Shown: positions 36,690 through 48,335, numbered from the stretch's first letter. The stretch: 64,000 nt of DNA from Berghia stephanieae (GCA_034508935.3 CM067450.1:8300602-8364601), one strand, 5' to 3'. Notes: generated from the letters alone by a model not told the origin. Made by a program: numbers and translations.

Positions 36690-36845
36690 CGAATACTACA
36701 GGTGACGACTTAGAAGGTTGTAAGGACTTTGGAGAAGGTGAAGCCAGGGCGTCAGTCAATGGTTCAGATATGAGGGGTGGCTCAAGATGTGCTGTTGACG
36801 TGCAAGGCTCATCCAATCTGTTCTCTTCACTTTGCAAGCATTGTA
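36690..36845 (-). CDS. Putative Pro/Ser-rich exon (D) of the recombinase-like locus
   Basis: On the minus strand a TTTTTATTCCAG acceptor precedes an open block of 156 nt that includes LDEPCTSTAHLEPPLISEP and SPSPKSLQPSKSSPVVF and ends at a GTATGT donor (phase 1). It lies just downstream, in transcript sense, of the 310-bp array, so it may belong to the same transcript. The function is unknown. Confidence 0.45.
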
Positions 36846-36930
36846 CTGGAATAAAAAGATATAGATTAACCTAACATTTCATGTGAAGCATTTTATAAAC
36901 AGCCTTTATAAAGCGTTTTCACCTAGCCCC

Positions 36931-38790
36931 AACTCATTTTACATCACTGTACCTCCTCCAATGGCTCGCAATCCTTTGTATATTGTTTTGTCGTGAGTTT
37001 TGGCCGCATACGACTAACTGTGTACCTGCAAACTGTGATGCATTGCTTCGGAAATCCTGGGCCATAGGTCTTCATGGTTTTGTGATTATCAACTTCTGCA
37101 CGAAACAGATCCTTATTTTCGTTAGCCTCGCGAGCCGTCTTAAACTGCTCAACTGACATGTTTCACACGGCTCCAAGGCGGGACATACTACCTATAGCGA
37201 GAAAAGTCATTATAGTGTCCCAAACTCTGGAGGTGTCAGCCCACATTTTACATCACTGTACCTGCTCCAATGGCTCGCAATCCTTTGTATATTGTTTTAT
37301 CGTTAGTTTTGGCCGCATACGACTCACTGTGTACCTGCAAACTGTGATGCATTGCTTCGGAAATCGCTGGGCCATAGGTCTTCATGGTTTTGTGATTATC
37401 AACTTCTGCACGAAACATATCCTTATTTTCGTTAGCTTTGCGAGCCTTCTTAAACTGCTCAACTGACATGTTTCGCATGGCTCCAAGGCGGGACATGCTA
37501 CCTATAGCGAGAACAGTCATTATAGTGTCCCAAACTCTGGAGGTGTCAGCCCACATTTTACATCACTGTACCTGCTCCAATGGCTCGCAATCCTTTGTAT
37601 ATTGTTTTGTCGTGAGTTTTGGCTGCATACAACTCACTGTGTACCTGCAAACTGTGATGCATTGCTTCGGAAATCGCTGGGCCATAGGTCTTCATGGTTT
37701 TGTGATTATCAACTTCTGCACGAAACAGATCCTTATTTTCGTTAGCCTCGCGAGCCTTCTTAAACTGCTCAACTGACATGTTTCGCATGGCTCCAAGGCG
37801 GGACATGCTATCTATAGCGAGGACAGTCATTATGGTGTCCCGAACTCTGGAGGTGTCAGCCCACATTTTACATCACTGTACCTGCTCCAATGGCTCGCAA
37901 TCCTTTGTATATTTTTTTGTCGTGAGTTTTGGCTGCATACGACTCACTGTGTACCTGCAAACTGTGATGCATTGCTTCGGAAATCGCTGGGCCATAGGTC
38001 TTCATGGTTTTGTGATTATCAACTTCTGCACGAAACAGATCCTTATTTTCGTTAGCCTCGCAAGCCTTCTTAAACTGCTCAACTGACATGTTTCGCATGG
38101 CTCCAAGGCGGGACATGCTACCTATAGCGAGAACAGTCATTATAGTGTCCCGAACTCTGGAGGTGTCAGCCCACATTTTACATCACTGTACCTGCTCCAA
38201 TGGCTCGCAATCCTTTGTATATTGTTTTATCGTGAGTTTTGGCCGCATACGACTCACTGTGTACCTGCAAACTGTGATGCATTGCTTCGGAAATCGCTGG
38301 GCCATAGGTCTTCATGGTTTTGTGATAATCAACTTCTGCACGAAACAGATCCTTATTTTCGTTAGCCTCGCGAGCCTTCTTAAACTGCTCAACTGACATG
38401 TTTCGCATGGCTCCAAGGCGGGACATGCTATCTATAGCGAGGACAGTCATTATGGTGTCCCGAACTCTGGAGGTGTCAGCCCACATTTTACATCACTGTA
38501 CCTGCTCCAATGGCTCGCAATCCTTTGTATATTGTTTTGTCGTGAGTTTTGGCCGCATACGACTCACTGTGTACCTGCAAACTGTGATGCATTGCTTCGG
38601 AAATCGCTGGGCCATAGGTCTTCATGGTTTTGTGATTATCAACTTCTGCACGAAACAGATCCTTATTTTCGTTAGCCTCGCGAGCCTTCTTAAACTGCTC
38701 AACTGACATGTTTCGCATGGCTCCAAGGCGGGACATGCTACCTATAGCGAGAACAGTCATTATAGTGTCCCGAACTCTGGAGGTGTCAGC
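36931..38790 (-). repeat. Six-copy 310-bp tandem array of a fused tyrosine-recombinase-like unit
   Basis: Units begin at 36931, 37241, 37551, 37861, 38171 and 38481 and are nearly identical; the first is the most diverged. Each encodes on the minus strand a 102-residue block. This has SRLGAMRNMSVEQFKKA (an Arg box resembling tyrosine-recombinase box I), VDNHKTMKTYGPA (the Lys turn), then directly ISEAMHHSLQVHSESYA (a H...Y box) and a C-terminal YKGLRAIGAGTVM. The unit is 310 bp, not a multiple of three, so the array is not one long frame. The recombinase assignment rests on motif order and is an inference. Plus-strand ORFs of 102 codons are shadows. Confidence 0.7.
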
Positions 38791-41001
38791 CCATGTGGAA
38801 ACGTCTGTCAGGCTATTCAACAAGTCTTTTGTTGGGAGGTCTGTGCTGACGTTTGTTTTTTTCTTTTCTTTTCTTTTTTTTTTTAAACCGTCTAGTCGGG
38901 ATTCTGCTTAAGAAAAAAAAAATACATCAATAAAGATAGAACAGATAGAAACAATTATATGCTAGACATATTAACAACGCTTTTATACATTGAATACTTA
39001 CTGCAAAGGCCACCCTTTTCCTCATTTGGGTCACCAAGATTTTGGTGAGGCGTCTGAAAATGATTTCAGCATGGCTTGATGTTAGTTGATGGCCAGACGT
39101 GGTGCAAAAAACCCATTTATGTTGAACAGGTCTTTTATCTAAATACCTGAAATAATTTTTTTTTAAACAAAAAAAATATAATTTAAAGAATCAATAATCC
39201 CATGAGTTGGCAAATTTTATTGTCGTTTATCCTCAAGTATTAACATTATATAACGTCTTTTGGAGCAACACGAATAATATATCACACTTTTACCTTTCAA
39301 TGTTCGCTTTTAGGGCACGTGTATAGTAGATGCCAGCTGGACCATAGGTCTTCATGGTTTTGTGATTATCAACTTCTGCATGAAAAATCCTTATTTTCCT
39401 TAGCCTCGCGAGCTGCCTTAAACTGCTCAACTGACATGTTTCACACGTCTCCAAGGCGGGACATGCTACCTATAGCGAGAACAGTCATTATGGTGTCCCG
39501 AACTCTGGAGGTGTCAGCCCATGTGGAAACGTCTGTCAGGCTATTCAACAAGTCTTTTGTTGGGAGGTCTGTGCTGACTTTGTTTGTTTTTTTCTTTTCT
39601 TTTCTTTTTTTTTTTAACCGTCTAGTAGGGATTCTGATTTAGAAAAAAAAATATAAATAAATAAAGATAGAACAGATAGAAACAATTATATGCTAGACAT
39701 ATTAACAACGCTTTCATACATTGAATACTTACTGCAAAGGCCTCGCTTTTCCTCATTTGGGTCGCCAAGATTTTGGTGAGGCGTCTGAAAATGATTTCAG
39801 CATGGCTTGATGTTAGTTGATGGCCAGACGTGGTGCAAAAAACCTATTTAGATTGAACGGGTCTTTTATCTAAATACCTGAAATAATAAAAAATGATTTA
39901 AAGAATCAATAATCCTGTGAGTTGGCAAATTTTATTGTTTATCCTCAAGTATTAACATTATATAACGTCTTTTGGAGCAACAATAAAAATATATCACACT
40001 TTTACCTTTCAATGTGGGCTTTTAGGGCACGTGGGAAGTAGATGCCCGCTGGACCATAGGTCTTCATGGTTTTGTGATTATCAACTTCTGCATGAAACAG
40101 ATCCTTATTTTTGTTAGCCTCGCGAGCCCACTTAAACTGCTCAACTGACATGTTTCACACGTCTCCAAGGCGGGACATGCTACCTATAGCGAGAACAGTC
40201 ATTATGGTGTCCCGAACTCTGGAGGTGTCAGCCCATGTGGAAACGTCTGTCAGGCTATTCAACAAGTCTTTTGTTGGGAGGTCTGTGCTGATGTTGTTTG
40301 TTTTTTTTCTTTTCTTTTCTTTTTTTTTTAACCGTCTAGTCGGGATTCTGATTTAGAAAAAAAAATATACATAAATAAAGATAGAACAGTTAGAAACAAT
40401 TATATGCTAGACATATTAACAACGCTTTCATACATTGAATACTTACTGCAAAGGCCTCGCTTTTCCTCATTTGGGTCGCCAAGATTTTGGTGAGGCGTCT
40501 GAAAATGATTTCAGCATGGCTTGATGTTAGTTGATGGCCAGACGTGGTGCAAAAAACCTATTTAGATTGAACGGGTCTTTTATCTAAATACCTGAAATAA
40601 TAAAAAATGATTTAAAGAATCAATAATCCTGTGAGTTGGCAAATTTTATTGTTTATCCTCAAGTATTAACATTATATAATGTCTTTTGGAGCAACAATAA
40701 AAATATATCACACTTTTACCTTTCAATGTGGGCTTTTAGGGCACGTGTGAAGTAGATGCCCGCTGGACCATAGGTCTTCAGGGTTTTGTGATTATCAACT
40801 TCTGCATGAAACAGATCCTTATTTTTGTTAGCCTCGCGAGCCCACTTAAACTGCTCAACTGACATGTTTCGCAAGGCTCCAAGGCGGGACATGCTATCTT
40901 TAGCGAGGACAGTCATTATAGTGTCCCAAACTCTGGAGGTGTCAGCCCACGTGGAAGCGTCCGTCTGGCTATTCAACAAGTCTTTTGTTGGGAGGCCTGT
41001 G
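38791..41001 (-). repeat. Tandem array of paired recombinase-like exons (A and X), about 0.72-kb period
   Basis: Minus strand. Exon A (about 282 nt; TKDLLNSLTDVSTWADTS at the start, TYGPAGIYxTRALKA near the end, GTAAAAG donor) is at 40720-41001, 40006-40287, 39294-39573, and as the leading part of the 38845 copy. Exon X (145 nt; WVFCTTSGHQLTSSHAEIIF, LTKILVTQMRKR; acceptor TTTCAG, donor GTAAGT) is at 40447-40591, 39733-39877 and 39002-39146. Phases of A to X agree (2 then 1). Introns hold a pyrimidine-rich block and a conserved AACCGTCTAGTCGGGATTCT sequence. A and X together resemble the central catalytic domain of Crypton-type or domesticated tyrosine recombinases. Not all copies look intact. 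Confidence 0.6.
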
Positions 41002-41167
41002 CTGACATCTATCGCTATACTAATATATATCATTGAACGTGTATCAATGGATAATTACCTTTCCTTGTTTTATTAATTTCATTTGACCGCATCCTCTTCA
41101 ATGCCCGGTTGTTGTTTGTTTTTTCTTTTCTTTTCTTTTTTTAAAAACCGTCTAGTCGGGATTCTGA

Positions 41168-43423
41168 TTAACCCTTAGAAGCCAGCCTCTCCCAGGCATT
41201 TACTTATATCTATGCCCGGTAGCAGGGAGATAACTCTCGTCGAAAATATACCTTGTTTCATTAAAAAATTCATGTCTCGGTTATTTGAAAAGCTATCAAT
41301 CTAAAATAAAAACCATTGTAAAGAGGAATGAATGCACTTTAATTTGATACCTTACATTTGATTATGAAACAATAAAACGTGTGAAAAAAAAATCAAAAAG
41401 TTGAATTTACCTAAAATTTCGTCCTTTTTTGTTTGTTTTTTGCTCGTTTCGTCTTAGTTAATGATGTTTTGGTGGAATTTAGCGAAACAGAGTTCATCAC
41501 ATAGATGTGTGGTGCATAATGAACAACCATAAACAGTTTCAGGTCGTTTCCCAGACTCTGTACGTCTATTCTCAGAGCGACAATTAAAACATTGCTTTTT
41601 TCGGCCTGGTAGACGAACACGTTTATGCTGCTTAAAGTTGTGTGAAGCCATTCCCCGAACAGATGGCATGCTTGGAACTTGTCATTTTCTTGTAGACACT
41701 GTCATGAATGACCTTGCCACTTCAAGATGGAATTGGAAGTGGTCTAAAACTTTTTCGCCAGCAGGGCGTGGTGCGTTTTTATATATGATGAAAGCATTCA
41801 GAATAGCGACTTCGAGTAGATAATAGAAACAACATCGCCACCATTTCACGCTCTTCCTACCAATTGAGTAGTACGATCTGAGTTGATCATTGAGATCAAC
41901 CCCTCCCATGTTGGCATTATAGTTTGAAACCGAATTAGGAATATTTTTCTCAATGGGCCCTCCCTTTGCTCGGCGTTGAACGGAATCCACAGTTGTGGAA
42001 GAATTTGTGGATATTAGAGCAATTTGCTGTTTATCCTTCCACACTGTTGCCACAAGGTAGCCACTTTGTCTAAATTTAACTTCTCCAGTATCCAGCGAAA
42101 TTTTTTTAAAATCTGCGGGCCAGTGTTTACAGTTGCTACGAATGGTCCCGCAGGAGTACGTTGAGCACTGTAGAAGATTGTACGCTAATTGAACAGACGA
42201 AAAGAAATTATCAAAGTAGAAATGATGGTTATTATCCAGGAATCGTTGGCCAAGGCTCCAAACAACATGATTTCCCAGGCCCTTTTCTTGTGGATAATTT
42301 TCCTTCCCGGTATAAAAGCTGAAGTTACACAGATAGCTGTCGGATGGGTCACAACAGCACCAGACCTTTACACCCCACGGGTTCGGCTTGCCTTTAATGT
42401 ATTGTTTAAAAAAGAGTCTGCCAGTGAAAGGGATCATGGCCTCATCAAAACTGAGAGCAGCACCAGGATAATAATACTGCTCAGATGCAGCCAGTACGCA
42501 GTCGATAAGAGGACGTATCTTGTAAAGCGCGTCGTATCCCAGTTGTCCTCGCGGAATGGTTTTCGTGCTGTCGGTGAGGTTGAGATAGCGACAAATTTCT
42601 TCATAGCGAGTTCTCGACATTACGTCAGCAATGCAAGAGACATGTAATAGAGGGTCTATGGACCAGTATTGTCTGTAGTAAGGCATTTTATGGACACCAA
42701 ACATCATGTTTACATAGAAAAAAGATCGGACGTCTTGCACTGTTATCTTGTGAAACGATCTTGGTGCTCCTTTCTGCTCCGCATATAAGTTGCTCTCATT
42801 TGCAATCAGTTCCACCAAACTTGGTGGCAGAAACAATTCTACAAAGTCAATAGGCTCACTATTGTAATCTACAGTAGTATCTACTAAAATTGAACCTGGT
42901 CGTTTTGTGAATAAGTCCATTTCCATGTCAGAAAACTGACTTGACCATTGAAATTCAGCCACACGAACTGGTTCGACCTCACCTTCACTGTCACTTTCCC
43001 CACTACTATTACTTGGTTGTGGTGGATCTTGATCGTTGACATCATATTCAATATCACTCTCATCGAGAGGCCCGTTTTCTCCATCAACATCGCTTTCAAA
43101 TTCATTATTATCACCTCGATTTGTGATCAGATTTGACAAAAAATTGAAGGCCATTTTGCCAAACGACGTCAATTTTTACTTCCACTTTCATAAAATCATA
43201 TCGCAGTTACTTATTTATCGATTTTTAATTGGTAAAGAGTATTTTATAGAGAAAAGTGTGGTGCTTCGCGGAAACAAAGATTATCGACAATCGCACATCA
43301 CGGCCGGGCAGTATTTACGATTTTCGAAGTTTTTCAACTCACAAATTATGGCGGGCGATATCGGGCGCTACGGTCCCGGATGATAACGGGTGATGACAGG
43401 GGATACGGGCATCTATCGGTTAA
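41168..43423 (-). mobile_element. piggyBac transposon, near-complete, TTAA-flanked
   Basis: TTAA at 41168-41171 and 43420-43423 bounds a 2248-bp element. Its ends read inward as CCCTTAGAAGCC and CCGATAGATGCCC, a short imperfect inverted repeat. It holds one transposase frame on the minus strand. The flanks join GGGATTCTGA to GAAAGAATTTTAA across one TTAA, and the paralogous repeat at 38895-38915 has GGGATTCTGCTTAAGAAA uninterrupted, i.e. the empty site. Confidence 0.85.
41454..43172 (-). CDS. piggyBac transposase, with one in-frame TGA before the Cys-rich tail
   Basis: The enzyme performs cut-and-paste transposition at TTAA. An acidic N-terminus (residues 20-75) precedes the DDE_Tnp_1_7-type catalytic core. 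Likely catalytic Asp residues are in LSFDEAMIPFTGRL, HFYFDNFFSS and NMGGVDLNDQLRSYYS. FKQYIKGKPNPWGVKVW is also typical. The 496-codon frame stops at a TGA (41684-41682), but the same frame runs on for about 75 codons through KRVRLPGRKKQCFNC and Cys pairs (YGCSLCTTHLCDELCF), the zinc-binding C-terminal domain of the family. The stop could be real decay or a base error. The core looks otherwise whole, so the copy is young. Confidence 0.88.
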
Positions 43424-43581
43424 GAAAGAATTTTAAAAAATAAATAAAGATAAAACAGATAGAAACAACTATATGCTAGACATATTAACAATGCTTTGAA
43501 TACTTACTGCAAAGGCCACGCTTTTCCTCATTTGGGTTGCCAAGATTTTGGAGAGGGGTCTGAAAATTATTGCAGCATGGA
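43424..43581 (-). repeat. Remnant of the A/X array beyond the piggyBac
   Basis: This continues the intron sequence seen at 38916-39001 (CAGATAGAAACAAC, ATGCTAGACATATTAACAA) and then part of exon X (donor GTAAGT at 43506, body to about 43581). It shows that the tandem array once extended through the piggyBac site. It ends where the decayed piggyBac begins. Confidence 0.75.
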
Positions 43582-44690
43582 CCCTGTTCGAATTCCTGCT
43601 TGGTGACAAGTGAAACACTGCTTTTTGCGGTCAGGAAGACGCACACGCTTGTGTTTTTCTGGATAGTGGGTGGCCCTTCCAAGAACTGTTGCCCGTTCTT
43701 CTGTTAGTCTCTGTTGCCTGGCAGGGCGTGCAGAAAGGAAGGATCTGGCTACTTCCAAATGAAATTGAAAATGGTCCATGGGTTTCACATTTTCAGGCCG
43801 AGGCATCTCCTTGTACAAAATGTACGCATTGAGCTTACACACTTCAATCAAATTTAAAAAAAACAACAACCTGCCACCACTTTTGGCTCTTCCTTCCAAT
43901 AGTGCAAAATGATCTCAGCTGATCGTTGAGCTCCATATTGGCATTGTAATTTGTCACAGCACCGGGGATGTTCACCAGCTTTTGTCCATCTCTCAACTTG
44001 CTTAAATGTAGGAGAACAATCCGTAGACAAAATTGCAATCTGTCTCTTGTCTTCTACAAGCTAGGAGATTCCCAGACTGACGAAACTTTGTTTTTCCATT
44101 TGTGAGAACAATTTTTTTCAAATTGGTAGGCCAGTATTTCTGGTTTGTTCGAATGGTCCCGCATGAGTATGTGTCTCGTCGATGAAGGTCGTAGGCAAGT
44201 TGAACAAATGAAGAAAAAAAATGTCATAATAAAAATGATGAAATCTGTCAAGAAATCGCTCTCCGAGAGACCACACCACATGGTGGCCAAGGCCGTTGTC
44301 CAGGGGATGATTGTCCTTGCCATTGCCAGTGAAGAATGCAAATTTACAGAGATATCCATTGGATGGGTCTGCGCAGCACCAAACTTTCACTCCCCACGGG
44401 TTTGGCTTCCCCTGATGTACTGCTTGAAAAATAAGCGGCCTGTAAAGGAGACCTTGGCCTCATCAAACGACAGGGTCTGGTCTGGGTAGTAGTATCTCTA
44501 TGAAGACTCTAGAACCATGTTGATGAGGGGGTGGATCTTGTGCAGGGGGTCAAAGTCAGGATGATTTCGGGGAGCTGCTGTTGTACTGTCGGCAAGATGC
44601 AGGTACTGTGCGATTTCTTCTTGATTAAAATGATTAAATTCCTGAAACTTTTCATGGAGATGATCTGGAATAGGTTTTAACTAGAGTCGA
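43582..44690 (-). mobile_element. Second piggyBac copy, decayed
   Basis: Minus-strand pieces include VKVWCCADPSNGYLC-like (44390), HHFYYDIFF, NYNANMELNDQLRSF (the GGVD motif is damaged to ELND), MDHFQFHLEVARSFL and the Cys tail KHKRVRLPDRKKQCFTCH. They parallel the 41454-43172 transposase but sit in several frames, with the N-terminal third missing. It is related to, but clearly older than, its neighbour. Confidence 0.82.
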
Positions 44691-45511
44691 TCATTATTTA
44701 TTCGAAGCATTGTAGAGTTGTCATTGAAATATAGAAATGAATCAAAATTTATAACTGATTTTGTAACATGATTGTGCCGTCTTTATGTCAATAATTAGTG
44801 GAATTTGCTGGCATTTTTATTATGCCCATGAGCAAAAAAAGAAAAAAAAGATTCATTGTTGTGAGTTTTCGCCCCTCAAAATAATAATTATAATTTAATA
44901 TATCATCTTCATTCTTTGGTTTTCAGTAACAGTTGTACAAAAGTACATTTCATGATAGTATTAGGTTTCTATATTAGGCTTGTCATTGATATGCAGAATC
45001 AGTTTTTTTTTAAAGATGTACATTGTAGGGTAGCAGTTTAGTACTTTTCTCATTAAAGATATCAGTCATTGGTGGTTCTGTAATTTTGCATTTTAATAAT
45101 TTTTATTATAAAAGATGCACAGATCATTTTTTTTCAAGGCTGACATCAGCTTTTCCCAGACCCCTTTCCCCCTCTTGAGAGTGGACCAACTGACCTAAAG
45201 ACGCCTCTCCACCACCCCCCCCCCTTCCCCCCACCACTAAGCAGACGTCATGAAATGATGGTCCCTGTAGTGCCATGTATTTGGTCTCATTTATTATTAT
45301 AATGATATTTATATAGGCTATAAAGTTATTTTCCGACACATTTTTGGCCAAGAAAAGGGATAATTGTTTTCACGATTGTCTTTACTTCAACATCTTCTAT
45401 TCAGTTATGCTTGAATAAACACTATAATAATCATTTGAAAATTTCTTGCAAGTGCCTATTTCAAAAATGGTCCTGAAAATGGTATTAATATTATTGATTT
45501 TAATAATGTAC

Positions 45512-45596
<85 letters not shown>

Positions 45597-47254
45597 TTTA
45601 TGAAGATGACAGTTCTTCATTCTTTGTTTCTGGACCAGATAGATTGCTTTATTTTATAATTGTTACTAATTTATGTATTGGTGTTTTTTTAACATGTTTT
45701 GGTAATTTAAAGAATGTTTTTCTACTTGAGAATGTTAGTAAGCTGTGCAAACATTCATTTTTTTAACTCCGAGGAATCATATGCCTCTGGTGAAAAAAAA
45801 TCCACAAACTTTGCTGCAGAGCTTATTTGCAGAGGCAACATCAGACACTCTGTGACTGTAACTGTCTGTACTGAGATAATATAGTTTGGTTTGGATTTTT
45901 TTTTTTCTGCTTTGCTTTTCCACATTTTAAACAATGAGCTAGTGACCATCCCTTGTATTGTTGGACAAAACTTTCGGTGTAATTTTCTGTCTAAATGGAC
46001 TGAGCACTTTTGTACACAAACGACAATAGAAAAACTAGGATTGGGGATCACAGCATGTTATGGGGGTATGTCCACTGTTGTCATGCCTTTTTTATGTGTG
46101 ATTTTTTAAATTGTAAATCTTCTCTCTGTTAAATTGTGCCATGTTTATGTGCTAATCTATGTTATGTGTGTATTATATGTGTCATTAGTGATAATATAGG
46201 GGTGTTTTCATTTTCGATAAAGATCCAGGTGAAGCGAATTCTTTTGTCTCAGATTAGATACAGAAGTTCATTTTTCTACCATCTACTTCTATTCTCCCTT
46301 TGATCTAATTCCGTCGTCTTTCTTTTTCTGGCTCTTGAATGACCCATATGTGTTGTTAGTACTAGTAAACCTCTGACAACTAACAATTAATTTTGATATA
46401 ACAAAATTTGAGTTAATGGATTTGTGTGAAGTTACTGATGCAATGTATTATTTGCAATTAATATGCAACTGACGATATGCAAGAGTAAAGAATGAGAAGA
46501 TAGAGATGACGAAGGATGACGATGACATTTATACTGATAGAAGCAACAATAAAATAGAGATATAAATGATAAAATATAATTCAAGAGGACCAAGCATCCT
46601 TTTGAACGTTTTATCTTGAATTTAATATACCTTTACATTATTTCATATATGCAATAACAATTTTTTTAAAACCCTGTATATTTTCTACTCTTTGCAATGC
46701 TGCTGTAAGTCTTTACCTTGAATCGCATGTCATGTCCGGTTGAGTGAATTGAATGTAAAATAAAATATAGTGAAATCATTAAACATTTTTGTTGGTATTA
46801 CTGATTCTGGATGAATTCCCAAACATCCTCAAGTTAAATATCTACAAATTTTAAAGTATGCTTAGGTCTCTTGTGTGCTGTAGGGATCTGAGAGCCAAGA
46901 AATTAATTTAGAACCACCTTGAGGGTAAACATCTTTAATTTTAATAGTCTCTTTGTGTATTTGGGAGGGTGTGTCTTGATTGGTTGAATGTGGACAAATC
47001 CTGACGGACTCTGGAACAGATTTGAGAATATTAATATTACTCAAATTACTATTAATGGGCAAATCCAATAGAAACTAGATGTGATCATCGAAGAACTCAT
47101 GGATATATCTCTGATGCAAGAATCAGTCCATACATATATTATATATATATATATATATATATAGACAGAAATATCCATACAACATTGTGTACATTTATTT
47201 TTACTCTCCCAGTTCTTTCACCATGGTTTGTCTTTTTTTTTTTTGGGGGGGGGG
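44691..47254. other. Gene-poor stretch with a long (ATT)n
   Basis: An ATT run occupies 45513-45597 and an AT run 47140-47162. No exon with splice context was found. A 68-codon minus frame at 46862-47068 has no recognisable motif. Confidence 0.4.
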
Positions 47255-48082
47255 GGGGATTTTACAGCGCTTGCAACACCATTAGGTCATTTCAGCACCA
47301 TTGAAAAAGAAGATGGAGGAAAGTTGTAGATATGAAGTTAAAAGTAACGAAGAAAAAGGAAGACAAAGTGGACTGGGTAAAGTAGGGAACAGAAGATTCC
47401 ACAATCAATCCATTGATGTGCATATATGACATTGCCCAAAATCCCCATCCAAGCACATGTACTGTAAAGTATCTCTTGATGAGATACTCAAATGTTTATA
47501 AAGTACGATATACAGTATTCAAGACTGATACAGTTCACTCCACTTAATCACACATCAGTTAATTGCACACTCTGCTTATACGCTCGTCATTCCTGAAAAA
47601 CTGAATTTTTTCTAAATAATCGCTCACATAAATAAAAATAAAGAAACAAACAGTCTAATGAGGCTATGTCTTGAATATGACAGTCCCAAGCTGTTAAATA
47701 CCCAAAATAGAAGCTTCTACATGAATTGCACATGGAAGTGGGGCTTAGATGCTTTAGTTTCTCCCCTTAATCGCACACTCCGCTGAATCAACACACTAAG
47801 CCGAACTCCCGAGGGTGTGCGATTAAGCGGAGTCAACTGTACTTATAAAATAACATAAAAGTAACAGAGGATTTACAAGGGAAAAGAATATTATCTGTCA
47901 AAAAAGTACTATACATTTGACTCTCCCTCCCAGTTAATGATCCCCGCCAGGGTCAGGAAAAAAGCAAGATCTCAATCTCAATCCAGAACAAAGACAAAGA
48001 GCAACATAGAAATGGAAAACAGCTATATAAGGGATAAGTAGAGGACAGCAAGTGTCGTCCTGTCCACCATGGGAGATGTTAT
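47255..48082 (-). repeat. R1 SINE-like copy interrupted by a MITE
   Basis: On the minus strand this reads from the 5' block near 48080 (ATGGTGGACAGGACGACAC) through the TCTTTGTCTTTGTTCTGGAT region to the hairpin end near 47262 (GGTGCTGAAATGACC...GCAAGCGCTGTAAAA). The element 47531-47839 sits inside it. Confidence 0.65.
47531..47839. mobile_element. 309-bp pogo/Tigger-type MITE
   Basis: Inverted ends: CAGTTCACTCCACTTAATCA at the left, and CAGTTGACTCCGCTTAATCG read inward from the right. TA sits on both sides (47529-47530, 47840-47841). There is no ORF. It is inserted in the R1 copy above; the uninterrupted R1 at 49108-49590 gives the approximate empty site. Confidence 0.8.
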
Positions 48083-48177
48083 TGTTTTGATCACATTGTC
48101 ACAGGAACTGTTAAATGGGACTTTTATGTATTGTCAAAAGAGGCACATTGAAAAATTTCACATGGAATCTACTGTTC

Positions 48178-48335
48178 AGTATTTGAAATAGTCCCCTTTG
48201 TTTATTTTTTTCTTTGGCGTTTTTAACTTCAGATCTGTAAGTCTGTAACTTGTCCCTTATCATCTCCCTTTTTACTGGCTCTGAAAGTGAAAGGACCTAT
48301 AAGTGTTGCAAGCATCATAAAACTGAAAAAAACAA
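48178..48335 (+). repeat. R1 3' part, plus strand
   Basis: It runs from GTCCCCTTTGTTTATT to TTACTGGCTCTGAAAG...GTGTTGCAAGCATCATAAAAC and an A/C-rich tail. It is adjacent to the minus-strand copy at 47255-48082. Confidence 0.55.

Noticed and set aside
37158-38706. Plus-strand 102-codon ORFs repeated in the 310-bp array
   Set aside because: They are antisense shadows; splice signals and motifs in the neighbouring A/X exons are on the minus strand.
36931-38790. CRISPR-like array
   Set aside because: Units are 310 bp and contiguous with no unique spacers, in a eukaryotic genome; this is a tandem gene-fragment array.
46862-47068. 68-codon minus-strand ORF
   Set aside because: No motif, no splice context and no repeat match; it is within chance expectation for this base composition.
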